From assembly GCF_019166065.1 (NCBI RefSeq), contig NZ_JAHTBN010000004.1:248001-312000 (forward strand): a stretch of DNA of 64,000 nucleotides. The letters run 5' to 3'. The position numbers and the translations under genes were made by a program. Shown piece after piece: positions 8,815 through 17,388 of this stretch. The DNA is from Candidimonas humi. Lineage in GTDB: Bacteria > Pseudomonadota > Gammaproteobacteria > Burkholderiales > Burkholderiaceae_B. The notes under the pieces are model-generated. The model was not told the origin of the DNA. It made no database searches and saw only the letters and a list, made by a program, of their open reading frames with translations. Each line of letters starts with the position of its first letter. Position 1 is the stretch's first letter.

Positions 8815-9957
8815 CTACCAGCCGTAGAAGCGTTTCCAGGCGGCGGTGGCGCCCGTTTCCGACACGGCGAAGTATTCGGGGAACTGGGCGCCGGTCGCGC
8901 AGGCGTGATTGGGCAGTATGCGCAGCCGCGTGCCTATGGGAAAGCGCGCGCGCAGGTCTTCGGCCGGGGCGGGCGCTGCGCCGGGCGTGCGGGACAAGAT
9001 GCCGTGTTCCTGGTTCGCGCCGCTCATGATCCAGCCGTCCAGGGGAGCGCCGTCCAGCGTGCAGGGCAGGCCGTAGCCGTAGTCCCGCTGCTGGGCCGAA
9101 GTGCCGCGGTCGCGGCTCATGGCCATCCAGCCCGCGTCCACGATCACCCAGCCCTTTTCCTGCTGGTGGCCGATCACGGTCGCCAGGACGCTGAGCGCGA
9201 TGTCTTCCAGCGCGCAGACCCCCACGTTGTGCATCACCAGGTCGAAGAACACATAGACCCCGGCGCGCACCTCCGTCACGCCGTCCAGCTTGCGGGCGGC
9301 GAACGCGGTGGGCGTGGAGCCCACGCTGACAATGTCGCAGGGCAGCCCCGCCGCGCGCAGGCGTTGCGCGGCCTGTACGCAGCCGGCGCGTTCCTGTTCC
9401 GCCATGTCGGCCAGGGCCTCGGCGGTGTGCAGATCGTAGCTCGCGCCGGCGTGAGTCATGACCCCGGCCAGTTTTACGCCCTCGTCGCGCAGCAGGTGGC
9501 CGACTTCCAGCAGCACGTCCTGCTGCGGCCGGATGCCGGCGCGATGGCCGTCGGTATCCACCTCGATCAGCACCTCGAAGCCGGCGCCGTGGGCGCGATC
9601 GAATTGCGCCACGGCCCGCGCCGCGTCGATGTTGTCCACCACCAGCTTGAGCGCGCAGCCCTGGCTGCGCAGCGCCAGGGCGCGCATCAGCTTGGACGGC
9701 GCCATGCCGACTGCATAGAGTATGTCGGTGTAGCCGGCGCGGAAGAATTCCTCGGCTTCCTTCAGCGTCGAGACCGTGATGCCGCAAGCCCCGGCGGAGG
9801 CCTGGGCGCGGGCTACTTCCAGGCATTTGGCGGTCTTTACATGCGGCCTCAGTATCACGCCGAGCTCGTTCATGCGCTGCTGCATGCGCGCTATGTTGCG
9901 TTCCATCCTGGCCTGGTCGATCAGGGCGGCGGGCGTGTCCAGGGTTGCGAGCGTCAT
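8815..9957 (-). CDS. DSD1-type PLP enzyme (D-threonine aldolase / D-serine dehydratase-like)
   Basis: 380 residues with the N-terminal alanine-racemase-like barrel. PLP lysine K41 lies in RPHVKTAK, GITVSTLKEAEEF follows, and a C-terminal beta domain holds NHACATG, whose His and Cys are the metal ligands of D-threonine aldolase and eukaryotic-type D-serine dehydratase. It would cleave or dehydrate a D-3-hydroxy amino acid. It converges on the dioxygenase operon and stands alone. The exact reaction cannot be told from the sequence. Confidence 0.85.
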   Translation of the reverse strand: MTLATLDTPAALIDQARMERNIARMQQRMNELGVILRPHVKTAKCLEVARAQASAGACGITVSTLKEAEEFFRAGYTDILYAVGMAPSKLMRALALRSQGCALKLVVDNIDAARAVAQFDRAHGAGFEVLIEVDTDGHRAGIRPQQDVLLEVGHLLRDEGVKLAGVMTHAGASYDLHTAEALADMAEQERAGCVQAAQRLRAAGLPCDIVSVGSTPTAFAARKLDGVTEVRAGVYVFFDLVMHNVGVCALEDIALSVLATVIGHQQEKGWVIVDAGWMAMSRDRGTSAQQRDYGYGLPCTLDGAPLDGWIMSGANQEHGILSRTPGAAPAPAEDLRARFPIGTRLRILPNHACATGAQFPEYFAVSETGATAAWKRFYGW

Positions 9958-10042
9958 GGCTGCGTTCTCGTGCGTAGGCGGTGATACGGCGGTGTTCTTG
10001 CAGGGTTGCGGCGCCGTCGCGCGGCGCCCGGAGCCCAGGGGC

Positions 10043-11314
10043 TTATCCGCCGCCGGCGGCTTCGTCGCAGCCCGTGCCGGTCCAGTCTATGGTCGAGGCG
10101 CCCTGGCTGGCCAGCCATTCATTGGCCAGCCTGAAATGATTGCAGCCTATGAAGGGCCGCGGCGGGCGCAGGGCCGACAGCGGCGAGGGGTGGTTGGCCA
10201 GTAGCACCAGGTGCTTGCCGTCGGGCGGCAGCAATTGCCGCTTGGCCTGGGCGTGCGAGCCCCACAGCATGAAGACCTTGGGCTGGGGGCTGAGGGCGAC
10301 CCGCTGGATCAATGCGTCGGTGACGATTTCCCAACCCTGCTTGGCGTGCGATGCCGGCTGCCCCGCCTCGACGGTGAGCACGGTGTTCAGCAGCAGCACG
10401 CCCTGTTCGGCCCAGGCCGTCAGGTCGTGGCCCATATTGCCGGGCGGCCGCACGGCGCCGCGCTGCGGCCGGCCCGCGGCCGCGTCGTCCGGATCGGGGT
10501 ATTCGAGCGCCAGTTCCTTGAAGATATTCTGCAGGCTGGGCGGCGCGGGAAAATCGTCGGGCACGGAAAAGCACAGGCCCTGCGCCTGGCCCGGGCCGTG
10601 GTAGGGGTCTTGCCCGAGTATCACGACGCGCACCGAGTCCGGCTCGGCGTAGCTCAGCGCGCGGAACGGGTAGCGGGGGAAGATCGTCGCCCCTTCGGCC
10701 TGGCGCGTCTTCAGGAAGGCCGCCAGGTTGCGCAGCGCGTTCTTGGGTTCGGGCTCGCGCAGGGTTTCCTTCCAGACCTCGTCGAGGTTCTGCAGGTGCG
10801 TCAGCAGGGGGCTGTCCAGGGTGTTGGGTTCGTTCGGCGCGGGTGTCATGGGGTCTGCCTGGGGCTCGGGCGCCAGCGCCGCCGCGAGCCGCGAGTGGTA
10901 ATCGGGAAGCTGGCGCAACAGGTCCTGGCGGCGCGCTTCCCAGGCCTGGGCCTGTTCGGGCGTGCGCCCGGGAGCCTCGGCCCATATGGCTTGCGGGAAA
11001 TGGCTGTCCTCGCGCCAGCGCGGGATGATGTGCCAGTGCAGATGCGGCACCATGTTGCCGAACTGGGCCAGGTTGATCTTGTCGGGCCGCAGGTGCTGGC
11101 GCAGCGCCTGCTCGACCTGCCAGACGACCGCCATGAACGCTTCGCGCTCCTGGGGAGACAGGTCCGTCATTTCGGCGGCATGGTCGTTCCAGATCACCCG
11201 CGTGTAGCCGGGGTAGTCGGGGTCGTCGACGGCGATCACGCGCAGCCGCCCGTTGTGCCAGAGCACGCGTTCGCCGGCCGGTTGGCACAAGGGGCAGTCG
11301 TCGTGTCGTGTCAT
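10043..11314 (-). CDS. ung: HIT-domain / uracil-DNA glycosylase fusion protein
   Basis: One uninterrupted 423-residue frame joins two usually separate proteins. Residues 1-145 form a histidine-triad domain with active site HLHWH at 91-95. After a Pro/Ala linker (about 146-165) comes a complete family-1 uracil-DNA glycosylase: GQDPYH at 234-239 with the catalytic Asp, and HPSPLS at 375-380. An internal in-frame ATG at 10849 could start a free UNG, but its ribosome site is weak and no stop separates the halves. ATG 11314 is chosen over an upstream ATG at 11371 because the HIT domain starts there. The gene follows trpC by 53 bp and may share its transcript. Confidence 0.9.
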   Translation of the reverse strand: MTRHDDCPLCQPAGERVLWHNGRLRVIAVDDPDYPGYTRVIWNDHAAEMTDLSPQEREAFMAVVWQVEQALRQHLRPDKINLAQFGNMVPHLHWHIIPRWREDSHFPQAIWAEAPGRTPEQAQAWEARRQDLLRQLPDYHSRLAAALAPEPQADPMTPAPNEPNTLDSPLLTHLQNLDEVWKETLREPEPKNALRNLAAFLKTRQAEGATIFPRYPFRALSYAEPDSVRVVILGQDPYHGPGQAQGLCFSVPDDFPAPPSLQNIFKELALEYPDPDDAAAGRPQRGAVRPPGNMGHDLTAWAEQGVLLLNTVLTVEAGQPASHAKQGWEIVTDALIQRVALSPQPKVFMLWGSHAQAKRQLLPPDGKHLVLLANHPSPLSALRPPRPFIGCNHFRLANEWLASQGASTIDWTGTGCDEAAGGG

Positions 11315-11367
11315 GGTCTGTGTTTTCCCGGTGTCCTGGTCGCTTGGCCCGTGGCGGCGCCTGCGCG

Positions 11368-12159
11368 TCAAGTGCCGAACAGCTCCTGCAGGGCGACCCC
11401 GGGTTCGGGGGCGCGCATGAAGGCCTCGCCGACCAGGAAGGCGTCCACCTTGTGCTCGCGCATCTGCGCCACGTCCGCGGGCGACAAGATGCCGCTTTCG
11501 GTGACCACGCGCTTGCCTTCCGGTATGGCCGGCAGCAGGTCCAGGGTATTGTGGATGGAGGTCTCGAAATTGCGCAGATTGCGGTTGTTGACGCCCAGCA
11601 GCGGCGTATGCAGGGTCAGCGCGGTGTCGAGTTCGGCGCGGTCGTGCACCTCGGCCAGCACGTCCATGCCCAGTTCCATGGCCACTTCTTCGAATTCGCG
11701 CAGTTCGGCGGGGTTCAGGGCGGCCACGATCAGCAGTATGCAGTCGGCCCCCAGCGCGCGGGCGTGCACGATCTGGTAGGGATCGATGATGAAGTCCTTG
11801 CGCAGCACCGGCAGCGTGCAGGCCGCGCGCGCCTGGCGCAGGTAATCGTACGAGCCCTGGAAGAACTGCACATCGGTCAGCACCGACAGGCAGGCCGCGC
11901 CGTGGGCGGCATAGGACGTGGCGATCTCGGCCGGCACGAAGTTCTCGCGGATCACCCCCCGGGACGGGGAGGCTTTCTTGATTTCGGCGATCACGCCCGG
12001 CTTGCCCTGCGCGATTTTTTCTTCGATGGCGCGGCCGAAGCCGCGCAAGTCCTTGCGGCTCTTGGCCTCGCGCAGCAGGTCGGCCTCGCTGCGCATCTGG
12101 CGCGCGGTGGAGACTTCTATCCTCTTGGTTTCCAGTATCCTGGCGAGAATGTCGTTCAT
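11368..12159 (-). CDS. trpC: Indole-3-glycerol phosphate synthase TrpC
   Basis: 263 residues of the TIM-barrel IGPS family: [16 protein letters not shown] at the N-terminus, [16 protein letters not shown] (catalytic Lys and phosphate-contacting segment), [13 protein letters not shown] (catalytic Lys) and [12 protein letters not shown] near the C-terminus. It closes CdRP to indole-3-glycerol phosphate in tryptophan synthesis. Its start overlaps the trpD stop by four bases, so the two are translationally coupled. Unlike the E. coli enzyme it is not fused to TrpF. Confidence 0.97.
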   Translation of the reverse strand: MNDILARILETKRIEVSTARQMRSEADLLREAKSRKDLRGFGRAIEEKIAQGKPGVIAEIKKASPSRGVIRENFVPAEIATSYAAHGAACLSVLTDVQFFQGSYDYLRQARAACTLPVLRKDFIIDPYQIVHARALGADCILLIVAALNPAELREFEEVAMELGMDVLAEVHDRAELDTALTLHTPLLGVNNRNLRNFETSIHNTLDLLPAIPEGKRVVTESGILSPADVAQMREHKVDAFLVGEAFMRAPEPGVALQELFGT

Positions 12160-13205
12160 GCGGCGATCTTCCGTGTATAGGCGCAGAATTCCTGCAGCTT
12201 GGCCCGCGCCGCCCCGTTGGCCATGAGCTCGAAGGCTTGCTTCAGGCCGTCCTCGATCGAGCCGGCCTTGTTGCCCGCATAGATGGCCAGCCCGGCGTTC
12301 AGGCCTACGATATCACGAGCGGTGCCGGGCACGTTGTTCAGCGCCTCCAGCAGCATCTGGGCCGACTCGTCGCGATTGGCGACCTTGATCGAACGGTTCG
12401 ACACCATGGACATGCCGAAGTCCTCGGGATGGATCTCGTATTCGCGCACATCGCCGTCCTTGAGTTCGCCCACCAGCGTGGAGGCCCCCAGCGAGGCTTC
12501 GTCCATGCCGTCCTTGCCGTGCACGATCAGCACGTGCTTGGAACCCAGCCGCTGCAGCACCCGCACCTGGATGCCCACCAGGTCGGCATGGAACACCCCC
12601 ATGAGCTGGTTGGCGGCGTTGGCGGGGTTGGTGAGAGGCCCCAGGATATTGAAGATCGTGCGCACCGCCAGTTCCTTGCGCACCGCCGCCACGTTCTTCA
12701 TGGCGCCGTGATGGGCCGGAGCGAACATGAAGCCTATGCCCGTGCTCTCTATGCTTTCGGCGACCTGCTCGGGGCTGAGCACGACATGGGCGCCGAGCGC
12801 CTCCAGCACATCGGCGCTGCCCGAGGACGACGAGGCGCTGCGGTTGCCGTGCTTGGCGATCTTCACGCCGGCCGCGGCGGCCACGAACATCGCGGCGGTG
12901 GATATATTGAAGGTGTGCGAGCCGTCGCCGCCGGTGCCGCACATGTCCAGCAACTGGTCGGGATAGCGGGTCTCGACGGGCAGCGCGAATTCGCGCATGA
13001 CCTGGGCCGCGGCGGTGATTTCGCCCACGGTCTCCTTCTTGACCCGCAGGCCCATCAGCAGCGCGCTGGCGATCTGCGGCGACATCTCGCCGCGCATCAG
13101 CATGCGCATCAGGTGCAGCATTTCGTCATGGAAGATCTCGCGATGTTCGATGCAGCGGGTGAGGGCTTCGGCAGCGGTGATGGACATGGTCTTGTTCTCG
13201 TTCAT
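12156..13205 (-). CDS. trpD: Anthranilate phosphoribosyltransferase TrpD
   Basis: About 349 residues. The PRPP-binding glycine-rich [36 protein letters not shown] and ILGPLTNPA are diagnostic of TrpD. It transfers the phosphoribosyl group of PRPP to anthranilate. ATG 13205 overlaps the trpG TGA (ATGA), indicating coupling. A second in-frame ATG at 13187 gives 343 residues, which I recall as the length in Bordetella relatives, so the true start may be there. It lacks the TrpG domain fused in enterics; TrpG is the separate upstream gene. Confidence 0.96.
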   Translation of the reverse strand: MNENKTMSITAAEALTRCIEHREIFHDEMLHLMRMLMRGEMSPQIASALLMGLRVKKETVGEITAAAQVMREFALPVETRYPDQLLDMCGTGGDGSHTFNISTAAMFVAAAAGVKIAKHGNRSASSSSGSADVLEALGAHVVLSPEQVAESIESTGIGFMFAPAHHGAMKNVAAVRKELAVRTIFNILGPLTNPANAANQLMGVFHADLVGIQVRVLQRLGSKHVLIVHGKDGMDEASLGASTLVGELKDGDVREYEIHPEDFGMSMVSNRSIKVANRDESAQMLLEALNNVPGTARDIVGLNAGLAIYAGNKAGSIEDGLKQAFELMANGAARAKLQEFCAYTRKIAA

Positions 13206-13765
13206 AGCGTAAGGAAGTTGCGCAGTAGCGTGTGGCCGTGCTCGCTCAGTATGGACTCCGGATGAAACTGTACCCCATAGACGGGCAGGGTCTTGTGGCG
13301 CACGCCCATGATCTCGCCGTCGGCGGTCTCGGCCGTGACCTCCAGGCACTCGGGCAGGCCGGCGCGCGCTATCGCCAGCGAGTGGTAGCGGATCACCGTG
13401 TAGGGCGAGGGCAGGCCCGCGAACACGTCCGTGCCGCGATGGGTGACGAGCGAGGTCTTGCCGTGCATGATTTCCTTGGCCCGCACGATCTCGCCGCCAT
13501 AAGCTGCGCCTATGGCCTGGTGGCCCAGGCAGACCCCGAGTATGGGTACCTTGCCGGCCATGTGGCGGATCAGCTCCACCGAGACGCCGGCCTCGGCCGG
13601 CGAGCAGGGGCCGGGCGAAACGCAGATCCGGTCGGGCTGCAGGGCAGCAAGTTCGGCCACCGTCGCCTGGTCGTTGCGCACCACCTTCACCGTCTCGCCC
13701 AGTTCGCCGAAATACTGCACCAGGTTGTACGTGAAAGAATCGTAGTTGTCGAGCATGAGCAGCAT
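13202..13765 (-). CDS. trpG: Anthranilate synthase glutamine amidotransferase subunit TrpG
   Basis: 187 residues of the class I glutamine amidotransferase family. It starts [19 protein letters not shown], has the oxyanion segment SPGPCSP, nucleophile C79 in [10 protein letters not shown] and the catalytic His-Glu in VQFHPESIL. It supplies ammonia to TrpE. ATG 13765 has GAGGA upstream; the open frame extends further but without family similarity. It is the first gene of trpGDC, with its own leader peptide and promoter about 300-440 bp upstream, while trpE lies 12.5 kb away. Confidence 0.96.
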   Translation of the reverse strand: MLLMLDNYDSFTYNLVQYFGELGETVKVVRNDQATVAELAALQPDRICVSPGPCSPAEAGVSVELIRHMAGKVPILGVCLGHQAIGAAYGGEIVRAKEIMHGKTSLVTHRGTDVFAGLPSPYTVIRYHSLAIARAGLPECLEVTAETADGEIMGVRHKTLPVYGVQFHPESILSEHGHTLLRNFLTL

Positions 13766-13990
13766 ATCGGTCCTCAGCTTCTTGTAGTGGGAAAAGAGCA
13801 GGGGCTGCCCGTGCCTGTGCCGTGCAGGGATGCGCATGCGCGGGCCGGTTCGCGCCGGAATTCGATTCGGCGTGAATCCGCCTGCGGGCGGGCTGGACTG
13901 GGTCTGGGGGGGACTACTGATAGCACTGACAATCTCCTGGTTTTTGGAGCCGCCGTGCCGGGGAACTGATAGGGATCTGGTTTTGCGACC

Positions 13991-14057
13991 TGCCACCGGT
14001 TACGGCGGCAAGGTGCGGATGAAAACCGCAACGACGTGCCGCTTCCTAACGGAAGCG
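13991..14057 (-). promoter_or_regulatory. Candidate trp attenuator stems upstream of trpG
   Basis: Read on the minus strand after the leader Trp codons, four segments form mutually exclusive pairs. CGCTTCC/GGAAGCG is a perfect 7-bp stem (14040-14057) spanning the leader stop codon. GCGGCA (14037-14042) can pair with TGCCGC (14005-14010). That segment, as TGCCGCC (14004-14010), can instead pair with GGTGGCA (13991-13997), with one G-U. This is the 1:2, 2:3, 3:4 logic of ribosome-mediated attenuation. The 3:4 stem is not followed by a U-run, so how termination would occur is unclear. Confidence 0.5.
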
Positions 14058-14096
14058 CCACCACTGAATGACGAGGGTCGAAGCGTTGCGGTTCAT
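14046..14096 (-). CDS. trpL: Trp-rich leader peptide upstream of trpG
   Basis: A 16-codon frame, MNRNASTLVIQWWRFR, starts at ATG 14096 and lies 330 bp upstream of trpG. Tandem Trp codons followed by Arg near the end match the WWR of enteric TrpL. A promoter-like TCGACA-18-TACAAT lies about 85 bp upstream and alternative RNA stems overlap the stop. The ribosome site is weak. The peptide would sense charged tRNA-Trp and control trpGDC separately from trpE. Confidence 0.75.
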   Translation of the reverse strand: MNRNASTLVIQWWRFR

Positions 14097-14179
14097 ATTG
14101 TGTTTGTTTCTGCCTGGCGCGGTTCGCGCCGACCTGAATGCCTCGGCCAGTAAAGCAGTAAAGGCCAAGACAGCGGCTA

Positions 14180-14209
14180 ATTGTAGCGTGCGCGCGGGTT
14201 TCTTGTCGA
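14180..14209 (-). promoter_or_regulatory. Promoter for trpL-trpGDC
   Basis: On the minus strand TCGACA (14209-14204), an 18-bp spacer and TACAAT (14185-14180) fit a sigma70 promoter at 5/6 and 5/6 matches. The expected RNA start is about 80 bases before the Trp-rich leader ATG at 14096. Sequence match only; no operator for a Trp repressor was recognised. Confidence 0.5.
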
Positions 14210-14329
14210 CTTGATTTTTCCGGCTAGGTTTTCCGAGGCATCCAGTGGAGCTGCAGGCGGCTTCCAAGCGGAGTTCTGCCTTGGGGGCGGATGGGCGCAT
14301 CTCCTGTCTCGCGCCGGTCTTTTTGGTAG

Positions 14330-14377
14330 GCCATTATTTTTAATAATGGCTAATTAAGAATATCTAGATAGCTATCT
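14330..14377. promoter_or_regulatory. Two palindromes upstream of the class II aldolase gene
   Basis: GCCATTAT and ATAATGGC form an inverted repeat with 8-bp arms and 5-bp spacer (14330-14350), and AGATAGCTATCT is a perfect 12-bp palindrome (14366-14377). Both lie in an AT-rich pocket within 175 bp of the aldolase start and away from the trpL promoter. They are candidate regulator-binding sites; no cognate regulator is adjacent. Confidence 0.45.
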
Positions 14378-14502
14378 GGATTGCCGTTTTTTAAAATCGA
14401 ATGAATAGGTGCTGAGCTGCCTGCAGCCGGCGAGAACACCGCCGTTCCCGGCATGACACGCCTCAGTATTATTTTTCCTAATTCATGGGCAGGGATGACA
14501 GC

Positions 14503-15300
14503 ATGACCGATCCGCAATACTCGACTGATTTTCCGTCGCTGAAAGCAGTGGTGCCGGAAGCAGAGTGGGAGGAACGCTGCAAGCTGGCCGCGTGCTATCG
14601 GCTCATGGATCGCTACGGCATGACGGACCTGATCTACAACCACATCACCACCCGGATCCCGGGCGGGGGCGAGCGCTTGCTGATCAATCTGTACGGCTTG
14701 CTGTATCGGGAGATCACCGCGTCCAGCCTGGTCGAGCTGGACCTGGACGGCAATATCCATCGCAAGCCGGACACCGCCTACGGCATCAACAAGTCGGGCT
14801 ACATCATCCATGGCTGTATCCATCGCGCGCGGCCCGATGTGCATTGCGTGATCCATACACACACCCGCGCCGGCATGGCGGTCTCGGCCATGGATTGCGG
14901 CCTGCTGCCCATGACGCAGACGGCAACGCGGTTTCATGGCCATCTTTCCTACCATTCTTTCGAGGGCCCCGCCATCGAGCAGTCCGAACAGGAGCGGCTG
15001 GTGGCCGACCTGGGGCCGCACAATGCCATGATCCTGCGCAATCACGGGCTGCTGGTATGCGGCGCCTCGGTGCCGCAGGCTTTCAACCTCATGTATCAAC
15101 TGGAACTGGCCTGCCGCGCCCAGGTCGATGCGCTGGCTGCGGGCCGGGATGGCGTGAGCGTTCCCGACGTATCGGTATTGCAGCGCTCGGCCCATTTGTA
15201 CCAGCCCGGCACTCGCCGCCCTTATGGCGAACTGGAGTGGCATGCCTTGTTGCGCCAGTTGAAAGCGGAACCGGGCGCCTACGCCCCCTACGACAGCTAG
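14503..15300 (+). CDS. Class II aldolase/adducin-family protein
   Basis: 265 residues. Zinc ligands of the fold appear as H118 and H120 in VIHTHTRAG and H181 in LRNHGLLVCG. The family includes L-fuculose- and ribulose-phosphate aldolases/epimerases and decarboxylases of hydroxy acids. The start was set at ATG 14503, preceded by AGGGA; ATG 14485 is the alternative. A Bug gene follows 170 bp downstream on the same strand, suggesting uptake of its substrate. The reaction (aldol cleavage or decarboxylation) is not predictable. Confidence 0.88.
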   Translation: MTDPQYSTDFPSLKAVVPEAEWEERCKLAACYRLMDRYGMTDLIYNHITTRIPGGGERLLINLYGLLYREITASSLVELDLDGNIHRKPDTAYGINKSGYIIHGCIHRARPDVHCVIHTHTRAGMAVSAMDCGLLPMTQTATRFHGHLSYHSFEGPAIEQSEQERLVADLGPHNAMILRNHGLLVCGASVPQAFNLMYQLELACRAQVDALAAGRDGVSVPDVSVLQRSAHLYQPGTRRPYGELEWHALLRQLKAEPGAYAPYDS

Positions 15301-15467
15301 TGTTCCGGGCGGCAGGCCCGCCGAATCAGGCATCACCCCGGCTCTTGCCCGTCGCCGATAGCCATTCCGGCCGCGGCCGGCGGCAGCTTGCGCCACGCAG
15401 AAGGAGGCCGGCCGTCCCTGCGGCCGTATGTTCATCGATACCTATATCCAGCTAGAGGAGATTCGTC

Positions 15468-16430
15468 ATGCGCAAATTCCTGCGGGCGGCAGCCCTGGTG
15501 GCCTCGTCCATGTTGGGCGCGGCTCCTGCCCTTGCCGCCTATCCCGATCATCCCATTACGATAGTGGTGCCCGTGGCCGCAGGCGGAACCGTGGACCTGC
15601 TGGCGCGCATTGTCGCCAAGGGGCTCGAAGAAAAGCTGGGCCAGCCGGTGATCGTCGAGAACAAGGCCGGGGCCTCGGGGGCGATCGGCACCCGCTACGT
15701 CGCCAAGTCGAAGCCGGACGGCTACACGCTGCTCGCGGTGGCCAATACGTTTGTCTCGGTTCCCGAATTCCTGCCGGGCGCGGGCTATGACGCGCTGAAA
15801 GACTTCGCTCCCATAACCCAGACTTGCAGTATTCCGATGGTGCTGGTGACGCCTCCGGGCAGGCCGGAGCACACCGTCCAGGCATTCATCGAGCGCGCTC
15901 GCAAGCGCTCGGGATCCGCCACGATGGGCTCGTCGGGACTGGGCTCCACCGGCTACATCGCGGCCGAATTATTCGGGGCGCAGGCCAAGGTCAAGTTCCT
16001 GCATGTCTATTACAAGGGCAACAGCCAGGCGCTGCTCGATGTCATGAGCGGCCGCCTGGACGGCATGTTCGACCAGGTCAGCACTTCGGGGCCCAATGTG
16101 AAGAACCACAGGCTGCAGGCCCTGGCCGTCACCACGAAGACGCGCTCGAGCATGCTGCCCGATGTTCCCACCTTGAACGAGGCGGGCCTGCCCGGCTTCG
16201 AGGACGAGACTTTCAATGCCATCCTGGCGCCGGCCGGCACCCCGGCGCCCATCGTCGCCAAATTGCACGATGCCATTGCCGGCACGCTGAATCAGCCGCA
16301 AGTACGCGAGCGCCTGGCGCAGCAGGGCATCGAAGCCAAGGCCAGCGCCTCTCCGGCGGCGTTCCGCAGCTACCTGCAGGCGTATCTCGAGAAATACCGG
16401 CGCATTGCCGCCGGCATACACGGGAAATAG
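15468..16430 (+). CDS. Bug-family solute-binding protein
   Basis: 320-residue periplasmic receptor with a Sec signal peptide (RKFLRAAALVASSMLGAAPALA) followed by mature AYPDHPITIVVPVAAGGTVD. The family's characteristic AGG(T)xD ligand loop, VIVENKAGASGAIG and ARPDGYTLL-type segment ([13 protein letters not shown]) are present. AGAGGAG lies just before the ATG. It probably works with the class II aldolase upstream. No tripartite membrane subunits are present, so it must share a transporter encoded elsewhere. The ligand is unknown, likely a small carboxylate. Confidence 0.93.
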   Translation: MRKFLRAAALVASSMLGAAPALAAYPDHPITIVVPVAAGGTVDLLARIVAKGLEEKLGQPVIVENKAGASGAIGTRYVAKSKPDGYTLLAVANTFVSVPEFLPGAGYDALKDFAPITQTCSIPMVLVTPPGRPEHTVQAFIERARKRSGSATMGSSGLGSTGYIAAELFGAQAKVKFLHVYYKGNSQALLDVMSGRLDGMFDQVSTSGPNVKNHRLQALAVTTKTRSSMLPDVPTLNEAGLPGFEDETFNAILAPAGTPAPIVAKLHDAIAGTLNQPQVRERLAQQGIEAKASASPAAFRSYLQAYLEKYRRIAAGIHGK

Positions 16431-16445
16431 GCCGGACGCCCTGTT

Positions 16446-17327
16446 TCAGACCTGGGCCAGCAGCCACTGCCTGAAACAGGCGATCTTGGCGTCCTCGGCC
16501 TGCGAGCGCGGGCACACCAGGTGGTAGCCGCGCGGCCGCCGCAGCACGAAGGGGTGCGGCGCCACCAGCTTGCCCTGCGCGAATTCGTTTTTCAGGTAGC
16601 GCAATTGGCCGAGCGCCACGCCCAGGCCCTGTATGGCGCATTCGTAGATGATGCTCAGGTCTTCGCAGTACATGTCGCTGGCGGAAAACGCGCGCTTGCC
16701 GTGCGCCGCGCCGATCCAGTCGGCCCAGTGGCCCGGGCGGCGGTTCGAATGCAGCAAGGGCAGCGCCAGCAGCGCCTTCAAGGTGCAGGGACGCGGCAGG
16801 CGCTGCGCCAGGCCGGGGGCCATCACCGGCGTCAGCTCGTCGCTGAACAGCAGCTCGCTGTGCAGGCCGTCCCAGTCCCCGTCGCCGTAGCGGATGCCTA
16901 CGCCCGCCTCGTCGTGTTCGAAGGCCATCCATTCCACATTGGCGGCCAGGCGCACCTTGATGTCCGGATGCGCCTTCTGGAAACCGGGCAGCAAGGGAAT
17001 CAGCCAGTGGGTGAAAAAAGTGGTGTGGCCCCGCACTTCCAGCACCTGTTGGGAACCCGTGGACGCAAATTCCTGCGTCGCGGTGACGATCCCGGAAAAT
17101 GCGCTGCCCAATGCCCTGGCATACGCGGCCGCGCCCTGGCTGAGCCGCAACTGGCTGCCTTGCCGTTCGAACAGCTTGAAGCCCAGCCAGTTTTCCAGAG
17201 CGCGTATCTGGTGGCTGACCGCGCCCTGGGTGATATGCAGTTCGCGGGCCGCGGCGGTGAAGCTGCGGTGGCGGGCGACGCATTCGAAGACGCGCAAGGG
17301 ATTCAGGGGCGGGAAGTGGGGGTTCAT
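16446..17327 (-). CDS. LysR-family regulator (GcvA/AmpR-like)
   Basis: 293 residues. The HTH is of the GcvA subgroup: PPLNPLRVFECVARHRSFTA, then ELHITQGAVSHQIRALENWLG. An effector domain follows with VGIRYGDGDWDGL, typical of the same subgroup. ATG 17327 was chosen because the family starts here; the frame continues upstream without similarity. It converges with the Bug gene at 15468 and is co-directional with a second LysR gene ending 61 bp upstream. It may regulate the 14.5-16.4 kb unit. Confidence 0.88.
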   Translation of the reverse strand: MNPHFPPLNPLRVFECVARHRSFTAAARELHITQGAVSHQIRALENWLGFKLFERQGSQLRLSQGAAAYARALGSAFSGIVTATQEFASTGSQQVLEVRGHTTFFTHWLIPLLPGFQKAHPDIKVRLAANVEWMAFEHDEAGVGIRYGDGDWDGLHSELLFSDELTPVMAPGLAQRLPRPCTLKALLALPLLHSNRRPGHWADWIGAAHGKRAFSASDMYCEDLSIIYECAIQGLGVALGQLRYLKNEFAQGKLVAPHPFVLRRPRGYHLVCPRSQAEDAKIACFRQWLLAQV

Positions 17328-17388
17328 GGCCTGTATCGCGGGATCGAGCCGATGGCGGCCGCCGCGCCGGAAATAATGGGGTGGGTGT

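Noticed and set aside
14046-14300. An 84-codon minus-strand frame covering the trpG leader
   Set aside because: Only its last 16 codons have meaning as a Trp-rich leader; the upstream part has no ribosome site and crosses the promoter.
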